Position numbers and translations under genes: made by a program. Positions 57,881 to 64,000 of a stretch of 64,000 bases of DNA are shown here, one piece after another. The stretch's first letter is position 1, and each line of letters begins with the position of its first letter. The stretch spans positions 4,366,001-4,430,000 of the forward strand of contig NZ_LR594671.1 in the NCBI RefSeq assembly GCF_901827185.1. Reading direction: 5' to 3'. The stretch is from Variovorax sp. PBL-E5. GTDB lineage: Bacteria; Pseudomonadota; Gammaproteobacteria; Burkholderiales; Burkholderiaceae_C. The notes under the pieces were generated by a model. It saw nothing but the letters and a program-made list of their open reading frames with translations. It was not told the origin of the DNA and ran no database searches.

Positions 57881-59563
57881 GTGGCCCTGCGACGCATCGC
57901 CTTGCGCGACTTCGTGATCGTGCGCGCACTCGAACTCGATCTCTCTGCCGGCTTCACGGTCCTGACCGGCGAGACCGGCGCGGGCAAGTCGATATTGATC
58001 GATGCGCTTCAGCTGGCCCTCGGCAACCGGGCCGACGCCGGTGCCGTGCGCGAAGGCGCCGAGCGCCTCGACGTCAGTGCCGAGTTCGATGCCGATCCCC
58101 AACTCGCCACCTGGCTGGACGAAGGCGGCTTCGAGGCCACCGACGCGCTGCTGCTGCGCCGCACGGTCGATCTGCAGGGCCGCAGCCGCGGCTGGATCAA
58201 TGGCAGCCCGGCCACCGCCACGCAACTGCGCGAACTGGGCGACCGGCTGCTCGACATCCACGGCCAGCACGCATGGCAGAGCCTGACGCGGCCCGAGTCG
58301 GTGCGTGGCCTGCTGGATGCGTACGCGGGCGTCGACACCACGGCCCTCGAGGGCGCCTGGCAAGGCTGGCGGCAATCGATCTCGGCGCTCGAAGCCGCAC
58401 GTTCGGCGCAGGACTCGCTGCAACGCGAGCGCGAACGACTCCAGTGGCAGGTGGCCGAGGTGATGAAGCTGGCGCCGGGCGATGGCGAATGGGACGAACT
58501 CTCGGCCAGCCACACCCGCATCTCCAACGCGCAAGCGCTCATCGATGCCGCCGAAGGCGCGTGCGCGGCGCTGGAGGACGAAGACGGCGGCGCGCTCGTC
58601 GCACTGAGCCGGGCCGTCACGCTGCTGCACAACTGCGAGCACATCGAGCCGGAATTCAAAGCGCTGGGCGAAGTCCTGGCATCGAGCGTGGCCCAGGCTT
58701 CGGATGCCGCGCACTCGCTGCACGGCTACCTGCGTCAGGCCGACACCGACCCCGAGCGCCTGGCCGAACTGGACGAACGGATGGGTCTCTGGATGTCGCT
58801 GGCCCGACGCTACAGACGGCCTCCCGCCGAGCTGCCCGCGCTGCTCGTCGGCTGGCAAGCCGAGCTGCAGGCCCTGGATGCGCAAAGCGACCTCGACGCG
58901 CTGGAAAGCGCCGAGCGGGCTTCGCAGCAGCGCTACATGAAGGAAGCGAAGGCCGTCGCCAAGGCCCGCAAGCAGGCAGCGCCGCGGCTGGCGCAGGCCG
59001 TCACGCAGGCCATGCAGGGACTCGGCATGCAGGGCGGCCGTTTCGAAGTGGCGCTGCAGCCGCTGGCCGAACCCGGCCGTGCCGGGCTCGAAGACATCGG
59101 CTTCCTGGTGGCCGGGCACACCGGCACCACGCCGCGCCCCATCGGCAAGGTCGCGTCGGGCGGCGAGCTCTCGCGCATCGCACTGGCGATTGCCGTCACG
59201 ACCAGCGAGCTCGGCGCCGCGCAGACACTGATCTTCGACGAGGTCGATGCCGGTGTCGGCGGCGCGGTCGCCGACACCGTCGGCCGCCTCATGAAGCAGC
59301 TGGGCCGCGACCGGCAGGTGCTGGCCGTCACGCACCTCCCGCAGGTTGCGGCCTGTGCCGACCATCATCTGGTGGTCGCCAAGCGCCAGACGACGGTCGA
59401 GGGCGAGAACGGTCTTCGCACCGAAAGCGGCGTCGCCGTGCTCGACGACGACAGCCGGACACGCGAGATCGCCCGCATGCTGGGCGGCGAGCGCGTCTCG
59501 CAGACTTCGCTGGCGCATGCGCGCGAAATGCTGGGCAAGAAGTCGCCGGAGACTTCGTCGTGA
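57881..59563 (+). CDS. recN: DNA repair protein RecN
   Basis: The start is GTG 57881 with GGAGG inside the nadK 3' end, giving 560 residues. It has Walker A GETGAGKS (29-36), a long central coiled coil (about 150-360) and the C-terminal Walker B and signature region ([26 protein letters not shown]). RecN is an SMC-like double-strand-break repair protein. No LexA-like box precedes it here because it is co-transcribed with nadK. Confidence 0.96.
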   Translation: MALRRIALRDFVIVRALELDLSAGFTVLTGETGAGKSILIDALQLALGNRADAGAVREGAERLDVSAEFDADPQLATWLDEGGFEATDALLLRRTVDLQGRSRGWINGSPATATQLRELGDRLLDIHGQHAWQSLTRPESVRGLLDAYAGVDTTALEGAWQGWRQSISALEAARSAQDSLQRERERLQWQVAEVMKLAPGDGEWDELSASHTRISNAQALIDAAEGACAALEDEDGGALVALSRAVTLLHNCEHIEPEFKALGEVLASSVAQASDAAHSLHGYLRQADTDPERLAELDERMGLWMSLARRYRRPPAELPALLVGWQAELQALDAQSDLDALESAERASQQRYMKEAKAVAKARKQAAPRLAQAVTQAMQGLGMQGGRFEVALQPLAEPGRAGLEDIGFLVAGHTGTTPRPIGKVASGGELSRIALAIAVTTSELGAAQTLIFDEVDAGVGGAVADTVGRLMKQLGRDRQVLAVTHLPQVAACADHHLVVAKRQTTVEGENGLRTESGVAVLDDDSRTREIARMLGGERVSQTSLAHAREMLGKKSPETSS

Positions 59564-60435
59564 ACCTCGAACTGGTACTGATCACCGGTATGTCCGGCTC
59601 GGGCAAGTCCGTGGCGTTGCATGCACTCGAAGATGCCGGCTACTACTGCGTCGACAATCTGCCGCCTGAATTGCTGGCGCCCTTCGTTGCATTGCAGCGA
59701 CAGCAACAGGCGGCCCGCGTCGCGATCGCAATGGATGTGCGCAGCGGCGTTTCGCTGCCCCTCGTTCCGCAGCAACTGGAGGGCCTTCGCCAGGAGGGCG
59801 TTTCGCTGCGATCGCTGTTCCTGGATTCGACCACCGATGCACTGGTTCGCCGCTACTCGGAAACGCGCCGACGCCATCCTCTCTCGCGCCAGGAAGGCCG
59901 CACCGACGCGCCGGAGCAGCAGCGCGTGCTGATGCAGGCCATCGAGCTCGAACGTGAATTGCTGGCCGAGCTGCGCGACGGCGCCGACGTGATCGACACC
60001 AGCATCATCCGGCCCGCGCAGCTGCAGAGCTACGTCAAGGCGCTGATCTCGGCGCCCGAGAGCGCGCTGACGCTGGTGTTCGAATCCTTCGCGTTCAAGC
60101 GTGGCGTGCCGCTCGATGCCGACTATGTGTTCGACGTGCGCATGCTTCCCAATCCGCACTACGTGCCCGCATTGCGGGCGCTGACCGGCCGCGACACCGC
60201 GGTGATCGACTGGCTGCGCGAGCACGACGACGTCGCGCGCATGTACGGTGACATCGAACAGTTTCTCGGCCGCTGGCTCGATGCCCTGGCGCGCGACCAT
60301 CGCAGCTACGTCACCGTGGCCATCGGCTGCACCGGCGGCCAGCATCGCTCGGTCTTCCTGGTCGAACAGCTGGCGCGCGGCTTCGGCGCGCGCTGGGCCG
60401 CACTCAAGCGGCACCGGGAACTCGACGGCGTCTAG
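59560..60435 (+). CDS. rapZ: RNase adapter protein RapZ
   Basis: The start is GTG 59560, overlapping the recN stop (GTGA), giving 291 residues. It has Walker A GMSGSGKS (10-17), the [11 protein letters not shown] segment, and the C-terminal [20 protein letters not shown] with ALKRHREL. RapZ binds glmZ-type sRNAs and controls glucosamine-6-phosphate synthase in enterobacteria; the role in beta-proteobacteria is less certain. Confidence 0.95.
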   Translation: MNLELVLITGMSGSGKSVALHALEDAGYYCVDNLPPELLAPFVALQRQQQAARVAIAMDVRSGVSLPLVPQQLEGLRQEGVSLRSLFLDSTTDALVRRYSETRRRHPLSRQEGRTDAPEQQRVLMQAIELERELLAELRDGADVIDTSIIRPAQLQSYVKALISAPESALTLVFESFAFKRGVPLDADYVFDVRMLPNPHYVPALRALTGRDTAVIDWLREHDDVARMYGDIEQFLGRWLDALARDHRSYVTVAIGCTGGQHRSVFLVEQLARGFGARWAALKRHRELDGV

Positions 60436-61505
60436 CTGCCGGCCGCCAGCAGTTTGCGCACCGGCGCAGGCAGGCCGAGCGCGGACCATTCGTCGGCGCT
60501 GAACCATCCGCCGACGGCAGCGAGCGACGGCCTGTCGCGGCATTCGACCGACACCGGGTGCAGATGGAGGTCCTTGTGGGTGAGCACGTGCACGAAGGCG
60601 GCGCCGTCATGCGCGCCCGGGCGATCCGCCGGCGGCAGTTCGGCCAGCAGCAGGCTCCTGCTTTCGAAGACCGGCAAGCAGTAGAGCCCCGCCCAGATGC
60701 CGCGCGGCGGACGCTTCTCCAGCCACACGTGGCCCTGCGCATCGCGCGCCTGCAGCACCCAGAGAGATTGCGCGCTGCGCCGCAGCTTGCGCGTCTTCAC
60801 GGGGTATTTCTCGGGCGCGCCCTCGCGCTGCGCCGCGCAGAGATCGTTGGCCGGGCAAATCATGCAGCTGGGCCTGCGTGGCAGACACACGGTGGCGCCG
60901 AGGTCCATCAAGCCCTGGGTGTAACGCGCGATCGCAGAGCGTTGCGTCGCCGGCGGCAGCAGCGCCGCTGCAGCGCTCCACAGGACGCGCTCCTGGGCCG
61001 CGGACGAGAGATCGCCCGCGAAACCCAGCACCCGCGTGAGCACCCGCTTGACGTTGCCGTCGAGGATCGCGACCCGCTCGCCAAAACAGAATGCGGCGAT
61101 CGCCGCGGCCGTGGAACGGCCGATGCCGGGCAGCGTCTGCAGTTCCTCTGCCGTGCGCGGAAAGCTGCCGCCGAAACGCGCCACCACCTCCTGCGCGCAG
61201 CGATGCATGTTGCGTGCGCGGCTGTAGTAGCCCAGCCCGCTCCAGAGGCCGAACACCTCGTCCTCGCTGCCCGCCGCGAGCGCTCGCACGTCCGGGAAGC
61301 GCTCGAGGAATCGCGCGAAGTAGCCCAGCACGGTCGACACCTGCGTCTGCTGGAGCATGACCTCCGACAGCCAGACGCGGTAGGGATCCTGCGTGTTCTG
61401 CCACGGGAGTTCGCTGCGTCCATGGCTGTGCTGCCAAGCGACGACGCGTTCGGCGAAGGCCGGCGCGAGCCCCGCCGCGACCGACAGCAGCGCGTCAAGC
61501 GGCAC
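60432..61505 (-). CDS. mutY: A/G-specific adenine DNA glycosylase MutY
   Basis: The 357-residue protein has the helix-hairpin-helix [20 protein letters not shown], the catalytic Asp in [14 protein letters not shown], and the [4Fe-4S] site C-x6-C-x2-C-x5-C in [19 protein letters not shown]-terminal NUDIX-like domain recognises 8-oxoG ([20 protein letters not shown]). It removes adenine paired with 8-oxoG. It converges with rapZ (4-bp overlap). Confidence 0.97.
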   Translation of the reverse strand: MPLDALLSVAAGLAPAFAERVVAWQHSHGRSELPWQNTQDPYRVWLSEVMLQQTQVSTVLGYFARFLERFPDVRALAAGSEDEVFGLWSGLGYYSRARNMHRCAQEVVARFGGSFPRTAEELQTLPGIGRSTAAAIAAFCFGERVAILDGNVKRVLTRVLGFAGDLSSAAQERVLWSAAAALLPPATQRSAIARYTQGLMDLGATVCLPRRPSCMICPANDLCAAQREGAPEKYPVKTRKLRRSAQSLWVLQARDAQGHVWLEKRPPRGIWAGLYCLPVFESRSLLLAELPPADRPGAHDGAAFVHVLTHKDLHLHPVSVECRDRPSLAAVGGWFSADEWSALGLPAPVRKLLAAGS

Positions 61506-63459
61506 TGAGTTCGCTGGGTTCCGCGGCTGCGTTGGGCGCTTCGTTGCTCGCCAGCAGCGAGGTCAGTTCGCCCAGCCGGCGGTGAAGCTCCACCAGGCCG
61601 CTTTCCTGCGCGGCCAGTTCGATGAGCCGCTCTTCGAGATTGCCCGCCGCGCCCTGGATGCGCTCGACCGCCTCGATGCGCTTGGTGAAGTTGCGGCGGC
61701 GCTCCTTGAGTTGGGCGTCGAGCTGGGCGCCCGCGCCCTTGCTCCAGCGCTCGACCTCGGTCATGGCCGCTTCGTTGACCACGCGCAACCGGCTCGCCAG
61801 CGCACGCACCAGCTTGTCGCAGAAATCATGCTGCGCCAGCTTGAGCAGGTTGCCGACGCCCAGGTAGTGCACATGGCTGTGCTCGATCTGGCCCAGTTGC
61901 TGCTCGAAACTCGTCAGGTCCGGCTCGGCCGGCGCCTGCAGCGTGAAGCCGTGCTCGGCATTGAGCTGGCGGAACGTGGCGTGCAGCATGGACTGGATCT
62001 CGGCCGTGGTCGCCTGCACCTCGCGCAGGTTGTTGCGCAGCGAATCGAAGGTCTCGCCATAGACCTTGCGCACGTTGAGTTTGATGCCAGGTCGCTTGAG
62101 CGCTGCCGCCAGCCGGCCCATGTCGGCCTTGAGCGCGGTGCTGCCGAGCACGGCATACACCTCGCGCAGCAGCTTGCCCTGCACCGAGCGCAAGGCCAGG
62201 ATGCGGGTGTTGCTGCCCTCGAACTCCGCCTGTTCCTGCTCGATGCGGGCCCGCATGTGGCGGATGACCGAGACATTCTTGCCGCGCAGCCCCTGGAGCT
62301 CCAGCGCCTGTTCGGAGAGGTCGCGCTGGCGCACGTTGAGAATGCGCGCGGCTTCGGTCTGCAAAGCGGTGATCCCGCCATCCACCGCCAGCCGCAGCAT
62401 CCGCTCGCGCTTGCCGAGCAGGCCCTGGCCGAGCACCGCTTCCAGCGCGGGAAGGCGGCTTGCCTGCAACAGCGGCACGTCGCGCCGGATCTTGGCCTGC
62501 AAGCCCTTCTGGGCGGACACTGGCAGCACCTGCGACAGCGGGACGCCCAGCGTGTCGGCGGCGCCCTGGCGCTGCCGCTGGATCTGCAGTTCGATCTGCG
62601 CGGGCGCGCTGAGCGTGTCCCACATGGTGTCGATTTTGTTGAGCACCACGATGCGGGTTTCAGCCGTGGCGTCGGCCTCGGTGACCAGGTGTTCGCGCCA
62701 GATGGCGAGATCGGACCGCGTCACGCCGGTGTCGGCGCCCAGGATGAAGACGACCGCGTGCGCCTGCGGAATCAGGCTCACGGTCAGTTCGGGCTCGGCG
62801 CCGATCGCGTTCAGGCCCGGGGTGTCCAGGATCACCAGGCCTTGTTCCAGGAGCGGGTGCGGCATGTTGAGCAGCGCATGCCGCCAGCGTGGAATCTCGA
62901 CGCGGCCTTCGGCATCGGGCACCGGGCTTTCGCCCGGCTCGTCGTCGCTCCAGAATCCGAGGGCGCGGGCCTCCGCAAGCGGCACCCAGCGAACCTCGGC
63001 CACCTTGCTCATGATCTGCGAAAGCTCCTCGGCGTTCTCTACGTCGATCGGCAGCTCGGTCCAGCGCTCCGGCTCGTCGCGCCAGTGCGCGAGCGAATGC
63101 GGCTCGAGCCGCGTTTCGATGGGCAGCAGGCGAAGACAGGGAAGATAGGCCGCGTCATAGCCCAGTTCGGTCGGGCACATGGTCGTGCGGCCCGCGCTGG
63201 CCGGCATGATGCGGCGGCCGTAGGCAGCGAAGAAGATGGCGTTGATCAGCTCGGACTTGCCGCGCGAGAACTCCGCGACGAAGGCGACCATGACCTTGCT
63301 GCTGCGCATCTGCGATTCGAGGTCGCGCAGCCGTTCGGCAACGGCCTGGTTTAGCAGTTCGTTTTCGTTCAGCCAGCGGGCGAGCCATTTGAGGCGATGC
63401 GCGAAATTGCGCCGCCAGGCGCCGTGCTGGTCGAATTGCTGATTGAAGGATCGTGCCAA
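61495..63459 (-). CDS. Dynamin family GTPase
   Basis: The 654-residue protein has the dynamin-type G1 motif VAFVAEFSRGKSELINAIFF, G3 VILDTPGL and G4 VVLNKIDTMWD. Long helical stalk regions follow (ELRERNSALRRQIEQ-like segments around 380-600). Bacterial dynamin-like proteins remodel membranes. It overlaps the mutY start by 11 bp, so the two are co-transcribed. Confidence 0.9.
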   Translation of the reverse strand: MARSFNQQFDQHGAWRRNFAHRLKWLARWLNENELLNQAVAERLRDLESQMRSSKVMVAFVAEFSRGKSELINAIFFAAYGRRIMPASAGRTTMCPTELGYDAAYLPCLRLLPIETRLEPHSLAHWRDEPERWTELPIDVENAEELSQIMSKVAEVRWVPLAEARALGFWSDDEPGESPVPDAEGRVEIPRWRHALLNMPHPLLEQGLVILDTPGLNAIGAEPELTVSLIPQAHAVVFILGADTGVTRSDLAIWREHLVTEADATAETRIVVLNKIDTMWDTLSAPAQIELQIQRQRQGAADTLGVPLSQVLPVSAQKGLQAKIRRDVPLLQASRLPALEAVLGQGLLGKRERMLRLAVDGGITALQTEAARILNVRQRDLSEQALELQGLRGKNVSVIRHMRARIEQEQAEFEGSNTRILALRSVQGKLLREVYAVLGSTALKADMGRLAAALKRPGIKLNVRKVYGETFDSLRNNLREVQATTAEIQSMLHATFRQLNAEHGFTLQAPAEPDLTSFEQQLGQIEHSHVHYLGVGNLLKLAQHDFCDKLVRALASRLRVVNEAAMTEVERWSKGAGAQLDAQLKERRRNFTKRIEAVERIQGAAGNLEERLIELAAQESGLVELHRRLGELTSLLASNEAPNAAAEPSELSAA

Positions 63460-63530
63460 GGGGAGTGTTGCGGGTGACTTACAAAATATAGCATCGGCAT
63501 GCTGCTCCCAAGCGATCCTCCTTCACGCTT

Positions 63531-64000
63531 TCAGGACTTTTGACAGCTTGGGCAGAAATAAGTGGAGCGCTGCCCCTGGCGTATCTGCCGGATCGGCGTC
63601 GCGCACACGCGGCAGGGCTCCCCGGCCCGCCCGTAGACCGTGGCCTCCAGCTGGAAGTATCCGCTTTGTCCGTCGACGTTCGAGAAGTCGCGCAGCGTGC
63701 TGCCGCCGCGCTCGACGGCGCGGGCCAGGACGTCGCGCACGGCCGCATGCAGGCGCGCGGCCCGCGGCCGGCTGATGCGCGACGCCGACATGGTGGGCCG
63801 GATGCCCGCCAGAAAAAGCGCCTCCGAGGCATAGATGTTGCCCACCCCGACGACGACGACGCCTGCCAGCAGCACCTGCTTGATCGGCGCCCGCCGGCGC
63901 CGCAGGCCCGCATGAAAGGCATCGAAGGCGAAGGCATCGCCGAGCGGTTCCATGCCGAGGCCGCCCAGCAGTTTGACCGCTAGCGGAGCCGCCTCGTCCT
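63531..64000 (-). CDS. mutM: Formamidopyrimidine-DNA glycosylase (MutM/Fpg), N-terminus beyond window
   Basis: The last 156 codons are present and run off the right edge. It shows the H2TH part with [20 protein letters not shown] and ALFLAGIRP, then the zinc finger C-x2-C-x16-C-x2-C ([20 protein letters not shown] then CPSCQKS). The enzyme excises 8-oxoG and cuts the strand. Catalytic Pro2 and Lys are outside the window. Confidence 0.95.
   Translation of the reverse strand, partial: DEAAPLAVKLLGGLGMEPLGDAFAFDAFHAGLRRRRAPIKQVLLAGVVVVGVGNIYASEALFLAGIRPTMSASRISRPRAARLHAAVRDVLARAVERGGSTLRDFSNVDGQSGYFQLEATVYGRAGEPCRVCATPIRQIRQGQRSTYFCPSCQKS

Noticed and set aside
57542..59518. Long minus-strand open frame across nadK and recN
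   Set aside because: Shadow of two core genes that have clear active-site motifs.
1..64000. CRISPR arrays and insertion sequences
   Set aside because: No regularly spaced direct repeats of array length and no transposase gene with terminal inverted repeats were seen.

Overview
The window looks like chromosomal DNA of a beta-proteobacterium of the order Burkholderiales, most likely family Comamonadaceae and close to Variovorax. This rests on the high GC content, Bug-type (TctC) tricarboxylate receptors beside CoA-transferases, the core gene order yicC-gmk-rpoZ-spoT and nadK-recN-rapZ, and the serine/threonine kinase and PP2C phosphatase pair next to rph-rdgB-hemW. All functional calls come from reading translated motifs; no database search was run.

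Layout. (1) 1-11053 is a catabolic region. A leftward operon encodes an enolase-superfamily enzyme, a creatinase-like M24 protein and an amidohydrolase that runs off the left edge, behind a promoter with a palindromic operator. Pirin, a conserved hypothetical, a FAD disulfide oxidoreductase, a LysR regulator, a family III CoA-transferase and a Bug receptor follow. (2) 11088-31797 is an integrated island of about 20.7 kb. It ends at a tRNA-Ser(TGA) gene beside a tyrosine integrase, and a 14-bp copy of the tRNA 3' end lies at 11088. The left half holds small hypothetical genes, lipoproteins, an SRAP/HMCES protein, a Panacea-type antitoxin with a two-TM partner, and two LexA-like boxes. The right half (22400-31651) is a phage-derived leftward block with AlpA, an AAA helicase, tail chaperone, tape measure and terminase small subunit, but no portal, large terminase or capsid gene. 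(3) 31919-48349 is core: tetR, hemW, rdgB, rph, PP2C, kinase, yicC, gmk, rpoZ, spoT, greB, a papain-like protease, a damaged mgtC-like gene, an RcnB-like protein, two tRNAs, an M20 hydrolase and a TRIC-like channel. (4) 48391-64000 carries hrcA and nadK-recN-rapZ, mutY, a dynamin-like GTPase and mutM (cut by the right edge). A filamentous (inovirus) prophage of about 7.5 kb lies between hrcA and nadK at 49439-56975. It has a serine recombinase, Zot, minor and major coat proteins, an HUH replication protein, a gpV-like ssDNA-binding protein and a divergent small regulator.

How parts fit together. The island shows a DNA-damage theme: a Panacea/two-TM pair and a divergent small-gene pair each carry an ACTG-N10-CAGT box, and an SRAP protein that covalently shields abasic sites in ssDNA lies directly upstream of the Panacea pair. 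The inovirus is arranged as one leftward transcript of overlapping genes from a control region with two 19-bp palindromes of identical geometry. One of its genes carries seven copies of a TCGNNGTAAC motif spread over all three reading frames, so the repeat is held at nucleic-acid level and is not explained by the protein.
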